Origin: Paenibacillus alkalitolerans
GTDB lineage: Bacteria; Bacillota; Bacilli; Paenibacillales; YIM-B00363
Assembly: GCF_016482785.1 (NCBI RefSeq)
Contig: NZ_JAEMXM010000023.1
Span: forward strand, 1 to 64,000
Length of the DNA: 64,000 bases
Reading direction: 5' to 3'
The translations under genes were made by a program, and so were the position numbers. The number at the start of each line of letters is the position of its first letter. The first letter of the stretch is position 1. The notes beneath the pieces are model-generated. The model ran no database searches. It was not told the origin of the DNA and saw only the letters and a list, made by a program, of their open reading frames with translations. Shown piece after piece: positions 16,588 through 26,528 of the stretch.

Positions 16588-18328
16588 GCTTCTCCCTCAT
16601 TTCCATCGGAATGTCCACATACACTCGGGTTCCGGCTCCGTTTTCGCTCTCGATGCGAAGCCCGTATGAGTCGCCGAATGCGATCTCCAGCCGCTCCCGG
16701 ATGTTCGTCAAACCGATGCCCTGTCCGCGGGTGCGGGCCTCCCCTCTGCGCACTTTGACGAGCAGGTCTTCATCCATGCCCGGTCCGTTGTCCTCGAGGA
16801 TAAGCGTTAGCCGCTTGTGCCCCGCAATGGAATATAGCCGGATAAAGGACGGTTCATCCGAGGGCTCAAGCGCATAGTGTATGGCATTTTCCACCAAGGG
16901 CTGCAGCGCCATTTTCGGAATAAGGCAGCTGTAATAGCGTTCGTCGACCCGCATTTCGAAATTCAGCCGTTCCCGAAACCGAAACTTCTGGATCGTGACG
17001 TAATTGCGGACAATGTCGAGCTCCTCCCCAAGCGTGATCAGGGTTTCCTTCAGCGAAATGGAGCTGCGGAACAATTGCCCAAGCGCCTCGATGATTTCAG
17101 AGATTTGCTTCTGACCGTTTACTTTGGCCAGCCAGATCACGGAATCCAGCGTATTGTATAGAAAATGAGGGTTGATTTGCGCCTGCAGCGCCTTGAATTG
17201 CGTCTCCCGGATGAGAAGCTGCTTCTCATAGTTTTCGTGAATCAGTTCGTCGATTTCCTGAATCATCATGCGGAACGCCCGATGCAGCTTCCCGACCTCG
17301 TCCATCGGAAGCGCTTCCATTTCGGTCAACGAATAGTTACCCCTCTGTACCTGCTTCATTCGCTCGATTAAATCCTCAATCGGCCGCGTGATCCCTTGCG
17401 CAAAACGAATGGAGACGGCAAATAACAACACAAGGCTGGCGGCAAAACCGATCAGCAGCACCTGTTTCATCCAAACAATCCGGTTAAAAATTTGGTCGAA
17501 CGGAATGACCGAATAATACATCCATCGGTAGGTCACGGATTGAAAATAAGACAAAAATAACGCTTCCTTGGTCTTGAGTATCTCATATCCCTTTCCATTA
17601 TAGCCGTCAAAACCGGCGATCCCTTCAACTTGGTCGCCGGCCGGATAGACCGACGTTCCTTCGGCGACAATATGAAGCTCGCTGGTTTTCAAGTCCGTCC
17701 CCAGCAGGATGTCGTCGACAATCTCATCCAACCGGACTTGAATAATCAAAGTGCCGATCGGTCTCAGATCAAAATTTTTGTAGGAGCGGATCATCCGGGC
17801 TGCGATCAGCTTATCGTTCTCCTGGTCCGGATATATCCAGCGCAACCCTCCCATTACTTTGGCCGATTCCCGGCGAATATGCTCCAGCTTATCAAGCGGG
17901 ATCGGTTCCTCTTGCCCGGCGAGGAATTCCCTGCCGCGGTTGTTGATAATCCGGATGGATGCAATGTACTTCTCGTTACCGGCGTGTTTGATCAACCGGT
18001 CCATGATATCGACCGAAAACAGAATATTATCGTAATCGGATACGGATTCTCGAAGCCCGATCAAATCGTGTTGGAGTCCCTCATCTGTCGCGACGTTGTA
18101 CGAAAGCTGCTCGACCTTCTTTAGCTCGCTCTCGATCGCTGCGGATGATAAATGAAGCACTTGCGACGATTTCTGGTACAATTGCTTGTCATATGTGGCA
18201 TATGCGTAGGAAAGTGCCGCGTAAGTAACGGCGAACCCGACCGCCATGATGAGCGATATCAAAGCAAACACCTTATGCCTGATTCGCAGATCGCTCAACC
18301 TGAATCTGGTGGAAAATACGGATGTCAT
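16580..18328 (-). CDS. YesM-type sensor histidine kinase, module B
   Basis: 582 residues from the ATG at 18328, chosen because GGAAAGGAT precedes it; an in-frame ATG 42 bases upstream lacks a site. Membrane segments near residues 20-42 and 288-308 flank an extracellular sensor. HAMP follows, then H388 in INPHFLYNTLDSVIW, and an ATPase domain with ENAIHYALEP and DNGPGMDEDL. It follows the permease genes by 63 bases in the same direction. It presumably senses the transported sugar or its binding protein. Confidence 0.92.
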   Translation of the reverse strand: MTSVFSTRFRLSDLRIRHKVFALISLIMAVGFAVTYAALSYAYATYDKQLYQKSSQVLHLSSAAIESELKKVEQLSYNVATDEGLQHDLIGLRESVSDYDNILFSVDIMDRLIKHAGNEKYIASIRIINNRGREFLAGQEEPIPLDKLEHIRRESAKVMGGLRWIYPDQENDKLIAARMIRSYKNFDLRPIGTLIIQVRLDEIVDDILLGTDLKTSELHIVAEGTSVYPAGDQVEGIAGFDGYNGKGYEILKTKEALFLSYFQSVTYRWMYYSVIPFDQIFNRIVWMKQVLLIGFAASLVLLFAVSIRFAQGITRPIEDLIERMKQVQRGNYSLTEMEALPMDEVGKLHRAFRMMIQEIDELIHENYEKQLLIRETQFKALQAQINPHFLYNTLDSVIWLAKVNGQKQISEIIEALGQLFRSSISLKETLITLGEELDIVRNYVTIQKFRFRERLNFEMRVDERYYSCLIPKMALQPLVENAIHYALEPSDEPSFIRLYSIAGHKRLTLILEDNGPGMDEDLLVKVRRGEARTRGQGIGLTNIRERLEIAFGDSYGLRIESENGAGTRVYVDIPMEMREKHA

Positions 18329-18391
18329 GGGATATCCTTTCCGGCCAAGCCTTTTTCCCCAGTATATCACCGCTTGCGATGCCCTACCACG

Positions 18392-19237
18392 CTATCCTTT
18401 CAAGCCGCTTGTGCTGATCCCTTCAACGATATACTTTTGAAACGTGAAAAAGACGATCAGGATCGGCACCAACGACAAAGTGGACATGGCGAACAAGCCT
18501 CCCCAGTTGTTGAGCGAATCGGCATCCAGGAACATCTTGAGGGCAAGCGATACCGGGTACATCTCCGGTTTATTCAAATACAAAAGCGGGGTAATGAAAT
18601 CATCCCACCTCCAGTAGAACGAAAAAATCGCGGACGTCATCAGCGCCGGGATAATCAGCGGCAGAATGACCTTGAAGAAAATGCCGAATTTGCTGCAGCC
18701 GTCGATCTTGGCCGCTTCGTCAAGCTCATGCGGAATCGTACGGATGAATTGCATGATCAAGAAGATAAAGAACGGAAAACCGAAATAACTTGGCACGATG
18801 ATCGGCTTGAACGTCGACACCCAGCCCAGCTTGGTGAACATGACGTACTGCGGGACGGTCGTTACATCGGTCGGCAGCATCATCACCATCATCACGCAGC
18901 CGAACCAGAAGGTGCGGCCGAAGAACGGAATCCGCGCCAGCGCATAAGCGACGACTGCCGACGAACAGACGGCCCCGACCGTGGATAGGATGGAAATTAT
19001 AATCGAATTCTTAAAAAAAGTGGTGAACGTCATGTTCCCGAACCCTTTCCAGCCGGTTACGTAATTGCTCCATTCGATTCGGCTCGGAATAAGAGAATAC
19101 GCGTTTGCAAATATTTCCGCATTCGGCTTCAAGGAGCTGGCGATGAGCCAAAACACCGGGTAGAGCATGAGAAAGGCCAGCCCACCGACCAGCAGATGAT
19201 ACAGTGTCGCATTTGTGAATTTCCGATTCACGATCAT
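18392..19237 (-). CDS. MalG/AraQ-class sugar ABC permease, module B
   Basis: 281 residues, six membrane helices. The EAA loop reads [20 protein letters not shown], and the C-terminus [19 protein letters not shown] is typical of CUT1 permeases. It begins 1 base after the partner permease ends, and AGGGGAGA precedes the ATG. It forms the channel with the MalF-class partner; the ATPase is not encoded here. Confidence 0.92.
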   Translation of the reverse strand: MIVNRKFTNATLYHLLVGGLAFLMLYPVFWLIASSLKPNAEIFANAYSLIPSRIEWSNYVTGWKGFGNMTFTTFFKNSIIISILSTVGAVCSSAVVAYALARIPFFGRTFWFGCVMMVMMLPTDVTTVPQYVMFTKLGWVSTFKPIIVPSYFGFPFFIFLIMQFIRTIPHELDEAAKIDGCSKFGIFFKVILPLIIPALMTSAIFSFYWRWDDFITPLLYLNKPEMYPVSLALKMFLDADSLNNWGGLFAMSTLSLVPILIVFFTFQKYIVEGISTSGLKG

Positions 19238-19238
19238 C

Positions 19239-20147
19239 TCATCTCTCCCCTTTCGACTCGTAGTGAACCCAGAGCGACGAGGTTTTGAAAATCGCCAGCG
19301 TAATCAATCCGATGATGAGCAGTATGACCCAAGCCATAGCGGAAGCATAGCCCATCTCGAAAAACTGGAACGCCCTCCGGTACAAATACAGCGAATACAG
19401 CAGCGTGCTGTCGAGCGGCCCTCCTTCGCCCCTGGAGATGATATAGGCCGGCGTAAAGGTCATAAATGCCGAGATGGTCTGCATGATCAGGTTAAACAGG
19501 ATAATCGGGCTCAGCAGCGGCAGTGTGATCTTGAAAAACCGGCGCGGAGCATTGGCGCCGTCCACGCTAGCCGCCTCGTAATAGGTAGCCGGAATGTTCT
19601 TGAGCCCCGCCAGGAAGATCAGCATTGAAGAACCGAATTGCCATACGGAGAGAGCAACCAGCGTCCACAGCGCGCTGTCGGGATTGCCGATCCAGTTCGT
19701 GTTCGCATGAATGCCGATCAAGCCGAGCACTGAGTTCAGCAGTCCTTTCTCACCGAAAATTTGCGACCACATGATCGAGACGGCAACGCTGCCGCCGATC
19801 AGCGAAGGCAGATAGTAAGCGGATCGGTAAAACCTGACGGCCTTCGAGGCCGTGTTCAGCATCAGCGCGACCATGAGAGCGAAGGCAAGCCGAAACGGAA
19901 CGCTGCCGAACACATAAATAAACGTAACCTCCAGCGATTTGAAGATTTTATCGTCATCGTGCAGCATTTTGGAATAGTTGCCAAACCCGATCCAACGGGG
20001 CGGATCCATCAAGTTGTAATCGGTAAACGAATAATAGAAGGACGATGCGATCGGGTATAAAGTGAAGATGAGAAAGCCCAGGATAAAAGGAGCGGCGAAT
20101 ATATAGCCGACCAGATGGTTATTGTCCTTCCATGCATGCAGCTTCAT
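19239..20147 (-). CDS. MalF-class sugar ABC permease, module B
   Basis: 302 residues from the ATG at 20147, preceded by GGGGAG; an in-frame ATG seven codons upstream has no site. Six membrane helices, with [20 protein letters not shown] near the start and the EAA loop [21 protein letters not shown]. It follows the binding-protein gene across a 77-base gap holding a stable hairpin. Confidence 0.92.
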   Translation of the reverse strand: MKLHAWKDNNHLVGYIFAAPFILGFLIFTLYPIASSFYYSFTDYNLMDPPRWIGFGNYSKMLHDDDKIFKSLEVTFIYVFGSVPFRLAFALMVALMLNTASKAVRFYRSAYYLPSLIGGSVAVSIMWSQIFGEKGLLNSVLGLIGIHANTNWIGNPDSALWTLVALSVWQFGSSMLIFLAGLKNIPATYYEAASVDGANAPRRFFKITLPLLSPIILFNLIMQTISAFMTFTPAYIISRGEGGPLDSTLLYSLYLYRRAFQFFEMGYASAMAWVILLIIGLITLAIFKTSSLWVHYESKGER

Positions 20148-20189
20148 TGGGTTCAGCTCCCCGCTCATTTGGTATGCGTAGGTATAAGA

Positions 20190-20215
20190 GGACCGGCTCC
20201 AGCTGGAACCGGTCC
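20190..20215 (-). other. Intercistronic hairpin after the module B binding-protein gene
   Basis: GGACCGG(C)TCCAG pairs with CTGGAACCGGTCC with one bulge-like mismatch. It lies directly after the binding-protein stop and has no T run. Such hairpins often protect the binding-protein mRNA, so that this protein is made in excess over the permeases. That role is inferred. Confidence 0.55.
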
Positions 20216-20224
20216 GATCGCGAA

Positions 20225-21565
20225 TTACTTGTTGCTCACCAAAATATCGTTCGCATCTTTGCGGAATTTGGCGGCGGCTTCCTCCACCGATATTTTCTTG
20301 TACAGCATTTTCTCGGTCAAATCGCGCAATAGTTGTCTCACCTGCGGGGCGCCGACCGGATTCGGCGGATCCAACGGACTGCTGTTTTTCTCCACCCAGT
20401 CGATATAGTCGAAGATTGCCTTCTCTTTGTCGGTGAGCAACGGCTTGAGCGCATCCTTCACCTTGGACGAAACCGGCACGCCGCGCTCGCCCATGATGAC
20501 CTTGTTCGCTTCGATGTTATTGGTCCAATAGTCGATGAATTTGACCGCTTCTTCCTTCTGCTCGGAGCTTGCCGCCACGGAGAAGAACATGCTCGGCTTC
20601 AGGTACAGGCCTTTATTCTGATTCGGCCCCGGCATCGGACGAAGCTCAAGCGGACGTTTCGCGGCATCGCTGAGGGCGATATACTGGTTCGACCAGAGGA
20701 ACGCAACCGCCGCGTTGCCGAGCGACAACTCATCGTCCTCCGGTGTCCCTTTCCGCTGCAATTCTTTGTCCCACGTCGGTACATATCCGTTCTCATACCA
20801 TTTCAGATAGCGGTTATAAAAATCGATGAACGCCTGGTCGTCGGAATAGCCGAGAGCGGTTCCGTCCTTGCTGTACAGAGTTTGGCCCAGTGTGCGCAGA
20901 TAGTATCCGAACATGCCGTCATGATCAAGCCCGAAGCTGCCCAGCATTTTCCCGTTCGCCTTCAGCTTCGCGGCAATCGAATCCAGATCGTCCCATGTCC
21001 AATCTTGCTTCACATCCGTGATGCCGGCTTGTTTTATCATTTCCATATCAACGCTCGGTCCCATCGCATTGACGCCGAGGTTCATCGCATACAGCTTTCC
21101 GTTCAAATTGCCGGCGTTGAGAACGTTTTTACTAACATCTTCTACATTTAGCAGGCCATCCTTCGTGTATGGCGTGAGATCAAGCAATTGGTTTCGCTCG
21201 CCGAATTGGGCCAAGTAAGCGTAATCCATCTGAATGATGTCAGGCAATTGATTGGCCGCCGCCTGGGGAGCGAGCTTCTTCCAGTAGTCGGTCCATGAAG
21301 AATATTCCGGTTCAATCTTGACGTGGGGGTTTTCCTTTTCGTACATTTCGATGACTTTCAGGGTGTAATCATGGCGGGATTGTCCTCCCCACCAGGTAAT
21401 TCGCAGCTTCACGGGCTCCTTGCTTTCTTCGGCGGTTTCCGCAGGTTTGGCAGCGGAATCGCCGCCGGCAGGCGTTGTTGCATCATTATTGCCGCCTCCG
21501 CTGCTACAACCGACGATTGCTCCGATCAGCGTCAGAGTTAGAATCATGGCTAGTACTTTTTTCAC
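20225..21565 (-). CDS. Family-1 saccharide-binding lipoprotein, module B
   Basis: 446 residues from a GTG at 21565 (GAGGGGG upstream; an ATG eight codons earlier overlaps that site). The signal VKKVLAMILTLTLIGAIVGC ends in a lipobox with Cys at residue 20. Then come the family-1 fold markers ITWWGGQSRHDYTLKVIEMY and LPDIIQMDYAYLAQFG, and a C-lobe with AVAFLWSNQYIALS. It is the first gene of the operon and lies behind a cre box. The substrate is not determined by sequence. Confidence 0.9.
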   Translation of the reverse strand: MKKVLAMILTLTLIGAIVGCSSGGGNNDATTPAGGDSAAKPAETAEESKEPVKLRITWWGGQSRHDYTLKVIEMYEKENPHVKIEPEYSSWTDYWKKLAPQAAANQLPDIIQMDYAYLAQFGERNQLLDLTPYTKDGLLNVEDVSKNVLNAGNLNGKLYAMNLGVNAMGPSVDMEMIKQAGITDVKQDWTWDDLDSIAAKLKANGKMLGSFGLDHDGMFGYYLRTLGQTLYSKDGTALGYSDDQAFIDFYNRYLKWYENGYVPTWDKELQRKGTPEDDELSLGNAAVAFLWSNQYIALSDAAKRPLELRPMPGPNQNKGLYLKPSMFFSVAASSEQKEEAVKFIDYWTNNIEANKVIMGERGVPVSSKVKDALKPLLTDKEKAIFDYIDWVEKNSSPLDPPNPVGAPQVRQLLRDLTEKMLYKKISVEEAAAKFRKDANDILVSNK

Positions 21566-21598
21566 GCTTAGTTCCCCCTCATTCATCAAAATGACTAT

Positions 21599-21647
21599 GA
21601 TAGCGTTTACATTTTTAATTATCGCTCTTAATCATATCGCTTTTAAT
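21599..21647 (-). promoter_or_regulatory. Promoter with cre box for the module B operon
   Basis: On the minus strand 21613-21599 reads ATGTAAACGCTATCA, a full match to the CcpA cre consensus. A GATAAT -10 at 21624-21619 and a TTAAAA -35 at 21647-21642 (17-base spacer) place the cre box over the transcription start. Repression of the transporter and its two-component system by preferred sugars is the likely effect. Confidence 0.6.
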
Positions 21648-21784
21648 CTGAAAAACCGACATTTTTCTATTAATATCCGATATGTTCATGTTGCGGTGAA
21701 ATGGCTGTTTGATCCAACGTCAATCCATCGGCCCGAACCAGATGTGTAATCGGAACCGAAATTCGCTCCCGCATGCCGCCATAG

Positions 21785-21911
21785 CATGAAGATCCGTGCC
21801 GCAAATCCCGATCCTGCGGATACGTACAATCGCTTCTCCATGAACGTAAGCGGGCTCAGAGCATTCTATCCGTGCCAGCCGGTCCGGTTTTTCGCAACTG
21901 ATTCCTTTCAT
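21785..21911 (-). pseudogene. Zinc-dependent alcohol/polyol dehydrogenase, N-terminal fragment
   Basis: From the ATG at 21911 the frame reads MKGISCEKPDRLARIECSEP and then GEAIVRIRRIGICGTDLHA, the start of medium-chain zinc dehydrogenases acting on sugars or sugar acids (catalytic Cys in GICGTD). After about 43 residues the similarity ends abruptly, and the other 280 or so residues are absent. It sits 65 bases behind the TRAP permease gene in the same direction, so it was probably the catabolic gene of that operon before a deletion. Confidence 0.75.
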
Positions 21912-21976
21912 GTGCATCTCCCATCTATTATTGATCTATATAAGTTGAACTACATTCACCTATTGGATGCATTGTC

Positions 21977-23263
21977 TCATGACATTAGTAATCTTGGAAG
22001 CCACAGCGTGATCGCCGGGATGAACGTCAGAAGCAATAAAGCAATAATGAGCGTAATCCAGAACGGAATCACTTCTTTAATGAATTCGTCGAACTTGCAG
22101 CCCGTGATAGAGCAAGTCGTAAACATGATGGTTCCAAGCGGAGGGGTCAGCGTACCGATGGACAAATTCAATATGAAGACGATCCCGAAATGAACCGGGT
22201 CAATCCCATATGCCTGAATCATCGGCATCAGCAACGGGACCAAAATAATCATCGTCACGTTGCCTTCCATAAACATACCCACGACGAGTAGAAACAGGTT
22301 GATCAGCAGCAAAAACAACAGCGGTTCGCTGACCAATCCGGTGACCCATTCCGTCGCCTGCTGGGGGATGCGTTCCCATGTCAGTACCCAGCCCAGCCCC
22401 GACGCGGCGGCAATGATGAGCATGATGGAGGCGGTCGATCTTACCGTTTCAATAACGGACGCTTTCAAGTTTGCCCATGTCATTTCCCGATATAAAACGA
22501 CCCCGAGAAACAGAGCGAACACGACGGCGACAGCGCCCGCTTCAGTCGGTGTGAACGCGCCGATGCGAATGCCTCCGATAATCGCTACAGGCAGTATAAA
22601 CGCAAGAACCGCCGGTTTCGACGCGCTCAATATTTCCTTCGGCCGCGCCATTCTCGCCCGCTCGGGCAAATACCCTCTTCTCTTGGAGATGATATGCACG
22701 GTAATCATCATAAGAATACACAGCAGAATACCCGGCACGACACCAGCCATAAATAGTTTTCCGATCGATACATTGCCTACATAGCCATAGATAATCATCG
22801 CAATTCCTGGCGGGATAATCGGGGTAATGAGAGAACCTGCGGCAGTAACCGCTGTGGAGAACCCTCTGGAGTATCCTTTCTTGACCATTTCGGGAACGAG
22901 CATCTTGGATTGCATCGCCGCATCGGCCAAATTCGAGCCGGACAAGCCGCCCATCAACGTGGATAATAAAATATTGACCTGGGCAAGCCCCCCGGGCAGA
23001 TGTCCGGTGACGACTTCGGAAAATGCAATCATACGCTTGGAAATGCCTGTATAATTCATCAGGATGCCGGCAGCCACAAAAAACAGAACCGCCAACAGCG
23101 GAATCGACTCCACCCCGCTCACCATTCTTTGCACCAGAATCGTCCACGACACATCCGTGGCGACGGCAAAATATAAAAGGGTGCTTAACATGATCGAGAA
23201 AGCAACAGGAACTCCGAGAAAAAACAATATTAACAGCACAGCTACAACAATCAGCAATTCCAT
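21977..23263 (-). CDS. dctM: TRAP transporter large permease (DctM)
   Basis: A 428-residue membrane protein with about twelve hydrophobic segments. Typical DctM stretches are GVPVAFSIMLSTLLYFAVAT near the start, SGSNLADAAMQSKMLVPEM, the GSLITPIIPPGIAMIIYG half-repeat and the later TPPLGTIMFTTCSITGCKFD. It performs sodium-driven uptake of an organic acid or sugar acid delivered by DctP. It lies 24 bases after DctQ, the last complete gene of module C. Confidence 0.93.
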   Translation of the reverse strand: MELLIVVAVLLILFFLGVPVAFSIMLSTLLYFAVATDVSWTILVQRMVSGVESIPLLAVLFFVAAGILMNYTGISKRMIAFSEVVTGHLPGGLAQVNILLSTLMGGLSGSNLADAAMQSKMLVPEMVKKGYSRGFSTAVTAAGSLITPIIPPGIAMIIYGYVGNVSIGKLFMAGVVPGILLCILMMITVHIISKRRGYLPERARMARPKEILSASKPAVLAFILPVAIIGGIRIGAFTPTEAGAVAVVFALFLGVVLYREMTWANLKASVIETVRSTASIMLIIAAASGLGWVLTWERIPQQATEWVTGLVSEPLLFLLLINLFLLVVGMFMEGNVTMIILVPLLMPMIQAYGIDPVHFGIVFILNLSIGTLTPPLGTIMFTTCSITGCKFDEFIKEVIPFWITLIIALLLLTFIPAITLWLPRLLMS

Positions 23264-23287
23264 AAGCGGCTCAAGCCCCCTTCCATT

Positions 23288-23755
23288 TTAACTCTTTAAA
23301 GTCCGAACAATAAGCCGAATCAAATGGATTAACGCCAGCAAGCCTCCAAGTGGAACGGCAAAATCAATATAGCTGTACGGAATTTTCAAGATAGGCAAAA
23401 TTTTATCCCCTGCATTCACGGACAGTTGAAAACCGAGCACAACAAAGATAAGGATCACCGCCGCCAGCATCACCACATATTTGATCAAAAGCAGCACCTT
23501 GCGAAAGCGCTCCGGAGCTTTCTCCAACAACAAGTCGATACTGACATGGCCGTCATTCTTCATGACCGAGCTCGCTCCGATAAACGTAAGCCAGACAAAT
23601 AAAGAAAGCGCGCCTTCTTCCATCCATTTCAGCGGCTGGTTAAGAACAAATCTCGTAAAAACGCCCCATACCGTAATCGACACGATAAGCACAGCCATGA
23701 GCGAAGCGATCCGGTCGTCCGCCTTCAGTATCGCTTTTTTCAGCCAATCGATCAT
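23288..23755 (-). CDS. dctQ: TRAP transporter small permease (DctQ)
   Basis: 155 residues with four membrane segments. WMEEGALSLFVWLTFIGASS is the DctQ hallmark region. The ATG at 23755 (MIDWLKKAIL) was chosen because GGAGGG precedes it; the frame is open 56 codons further up but without a site. It pairs with DctM in the membrane. The gene lies 61 bases after DctP. Confidence 0.92.
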   Translation of the reverse strand: MIDWLKKAILKADDRIASLMAVLIVSITVWGVFTRFVLNQPLKWMEEGALSLFVWLTFIGASSVMKNDGHVSIDLLLEKAPERFRKVLLLIKYVVMLAAVILIFVVLGFQLSVNAGDKILPILKIPYSYIDFAVPLGGLLALIHLIRLIVRTLKS

Positions 23756-23816
23756 CGCGATTCCCTCCATTCCCGGGAAACAGCGGGCTCCCGCGCAAGG
23801 AACCCGCCTGTTCAAC

Positions 23817-24863
23817 TTAATTTCCGTTAATGATTTCCTGGACTTTATCGTATAAGCCGGGGCTCCATTCAGGGAATTGATCATAGACCCCTTTGGCCGC
23901 CTCGCGGAACAATTCACGGTCAACCTCCGATACGGTAACGCCTTCCTGTTCCATCTTCTTGATCATATCTTCGTCAGCATTCTTGACGATCTCATTCATC
24001 ACCTCACCGGCTTTATCGCCTGTCTCCTTCAAAATTTGCATCAGGTCCTCCGGCAGCGTCTCGATATAACTTCCCGCAAGCCACTGCGACACAACAATCT
24101 GATGCCCGGTCAGCGACAGATGCTTCGCTTGTTCGTGCAGCTTCGCTCCGTACAAGACGGGCAGAGGATTTTCCGCCCCATGCACGACACCTTGCGACAG
24201 AGCCGGGTAGACTTCGCCAAGCGGCATCGGGGTCGGTGTAGCGCCCATAGCTTCGAATGCCTTAATCGACATATCCGCGTTCGGAACGCGAATCTTCAGC
24301 CCGTTCAGGTCGGCGGGACTGGCTACCGCATTTTTGGTAAGCAGATGGCGGACGCCATAGTTCCACTTCGTGGTTACGATATGCAAGCCTTTGCCTTGCA
24401 GCTGCTGCTCCAGGTCTTTGAACCAGTCGCTTTGCGTCGCCTTGAACAATTTTTCGAAATCATCGGCCAAATAAGGGGCGGCCAAGATGCCGAAATCAGG
24501 AACATAATCAGCCAGGAAGCTGGCATCGGCAATAGCAATGACATTCGTCCCCGTTTTCATCAGCTCAATGACGTCCTTCTTCGCTCCAAGCTGGGAGCTT
24601 GGATATAGCTCCAGCGTCAGCCTGCCGCCGCTTTGCTCCTCGGCTAACCTCTTCCATTCGTTAACGGCTTCGTCGACCGGTTCGCCGGGATTGTTCTCAT
24701 AAGACACTTTCATCGTGTATACTTTGTTGTCCGTCTTCGACTCCTCGCTGTTCGATGCGGACGGGTTGTTGTTCGTTTCCGCCCCTCTCGTGCCGCATCC
24801 GGCCAATACGAGAGACAGGATGAGCATCATACTGAAAATGGCGGTAAATGCTTTCTTATTCAT
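23817..24863 (-). CDS. dctP: TRAP transporter substrate-binding lipoprotein (DctP family)
   Basis: 348 residues. The signal ends in lipobox LAGC (Cys 23). DctP-family motifs: VDEAVNEWKRLAEEQSGGRL, KTGTNVIAIADASFLADYVP, and LNGLKIRVPNADMSIKAFEA, which carries the arginine that grips the substrate carboxylate. That Arg implies an acid substrate such as a hexuronate or aldonate. The first TRAP gene, 24 bases after the regulator, which probably controls it. Confidence 0.92.
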   Translation of the reverse strand: MNKKAFTAIFSMMLILSLVLAGCGTRGAETNNNPSASNSEESKTDNKVYTMKVSYENNPGEPVDEAVNEWKRLAEEQSGGRLTLELYPSSQLGAKKDVIELMKTGTNVIAIADASFLADYVPDFGILAAPYLADDFEKLFKATQSDWFKDLEQQLQGKGLHIVTTKWNYGVRHLLTKNAVASPADLNGLKIRVPNADMSIKAFEAMGATPTPMPLGEVYPALSQGVVHGAENPLPVLYGAKLHEQAKHLSLTGHQIVVSQWLAGSYIETLPEDLMQILKETGDKAGEVMNEIVKNADEDMIKKMEQEGVTVSEVDRELFREAAKGVYDQFPEWSPGLYDKVQEIINGN

Positions 24864-24887
24864 TGGAAAATGCCTCCCAATTCAATT

Positions 24888-26507
24888 TTACTTGCCGCCA
24901 ATCCGATATTCTTGCGGCGTCATGCCAAAGTGCTTCTTGAACACCTTAATAAAGTAGTTCGGATTCTGGTAACCGACTTCCATGCTGACTTCATAAATTT
25001 TCATATGGCTCGTTCGCAATATATGGGCCGCTCTCCCCATCTTCAGCTTGAAGATATAGTCGCTTAAATTTTCGCCGGTCTCCAGCTTGTAAATTCTCGA
25101 CAAGTAGGCGGGGTGCATCTGCAAATAATCCGATACCGCCTGTAGGGAAATGTCCTGTGTCAAATTTTTTTGCACATAGTCCTGAATCGTCTTGACCGCG
25201 AGCACTCTGGCGTTCCTCGTCTCATTCCGCGCCGCTTCCTGCATCGTCTCCACAACGCGCGCCGTCCACTCCCGCAGTGCCGGAATGGATTTCGTCGGCG
25301 CAAGCTGCTGCCCTTTGGCATATTCGCGGCCGATCAGGTCAGCGAGCATTGTTCCGTTTTTGTGAGCGACAAAGGAGAAGGCGGCAAACAACGTGCAGAA
25401 CGCTTCCATAATATGCTCGGGCGACGCTTGCCACACCGCTTCCAATTCCTCGAACAAGTTATCCAACCGCTGCCTGACCAATTCCCAATTGCCGGATTCC
25501 AGCAAATGCACAAGCAGCGGCGGCTCATACAGCTGTTGGATCACAAAGGTGTCGGTCTTCTCCGATTCATCGGCAATATAGATCGGCAAGTCCCGCTCAT
25601 CCCCGAACCGTTTCCGGAACAAGGACAGCGCATTCTGATACAGCCTCGAGAAATCGTCCGGGAACGTCCCTTTTTGACTGACGAGCACGGAAATTTGCAC
25701 CTTCAGAAAGTGGCGGACATTCAGCTGCAGTTGGTTGGCAAGCCGCTCCAGGTGATAGCGGAGCTCGCTATCCTGCTTGATTCGGTCATGAGGTTTGAGT
25801 ATCACAACGAGAAAATCGTGCGCATCCTTGCATACCCATAAGTCGAAATACGCCTTGAAGGTTTCCTCCGCCAAATTGCCGATCGCATATTCTATTAACG
25901 ACAGTTCGGACGAATCATAGTCGGCGGGTTGCTCTTGATTGCGAATGAGCATCAGCGCGCACCGATCCTGATCGCGCAGGGACAATTCGAGCAGGCGAAG
26001 CTTTTCATTCAGCTTCTCGCCGCTCATCCGCTTCCCCCGAAGCAGATCGTGAAACAGCTTCTCCCGCAAATTCGGCAAATTGTCGCGCAGTGCATACCTC
26101 GCTTTATGATAAGTGTCCTTCTCCGCCTGCTCTTTCTTGATCAGTTCGACGACCTTGCCGATTCTCTGCAGCAATTGCTCGTCTCCGACCGGCTTTATCA
26201 AATAGTCGCATATGTTATGCTTGATCGCTTTCTGCGCGTAGTCGAATTCGGCATAACCGCTCAGCAGCACGCACTTCGTATTTTCCCAGTACAAATGAAT
26301 TTGCTCAGCCAGTTCAAGACCGCTCATGCCTCGCATCTGGATATCGGAGATGACGATGTCGACCGCATTCGCTTTGAGAATATCCAATGCTTCCGCCGCC
26401 GAATATGCCTTGTACACCCTGGAAATCCCGATTTGCTCCCAGGCAATGGTGGCGGCAAGCGTCTCCACGACACTCGTCTCATCGTCGACCAGCAGCAATT
26501 GAAACAT
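24888..26507 (-). CDS. YesN-type response regulator (REC + AraC HTH), module C
   Basis: 539 residues. The receiver domain has D8/D9, phospho-acceptor D55 (IVISDIQMRG), S83 and K105. The AraC domain includes ISLQAVSDYLQMHPAYLSRI and ends FKKHFGMTPQEYRIGGK. It is flanked by the kinase gene 21 bases upstream and dctP 24 bases downstream, so its likely job is to control TRAP transport. Confidence 0.92.
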   Translation of the reverse strand: MFQLLLVDDETSVVETLAATIAWEQIGISRVYKAYSAAEALDILKANAVDIVISDIQMRGMSGLELAEQIHLYWENTKCVLLSGYAEFDYAQKAIKHNICDYLIKPVGDEQLLQRIGKVVELIKKEQAEKDTYHKARYALRDNLPNLREKLFHDLLRGKRMSGEKLNEKLRLLELSLRDQDRCALMLIRNQEQPADYDSSELSLIEYAIGNLAEETFKAYFDLWVCKDAHDFLVVILKPHDRIKQDSELRYHLERLANQLQLNVRHFLKVQISVLVSQKGTFPDDFSRLYQNALSLFRKRFGDERDLPIYIADESEKTDTFVIQQLYEPPLLVHLLESGNWELVRQRLDNLFEELEAVWQASPEHIMEAFCTLFAAFSFVAHKNGTMLADLIGREYAKGQQLAPTKSIPALREWTARVVETMQEAARNETRNARVLAVKTIQDYVQKNLTQDISLQAVSDYLQMHPAYLSRIYKLETGENLSDYIFKLKMGRAAHILRTSHMKIYEVSMEVGYQNPNYFIKVFKKHFGMTPQEYRIGGK

Positions 26508-26528
26508 CGGTATCCCTCCTTCCGGGCG

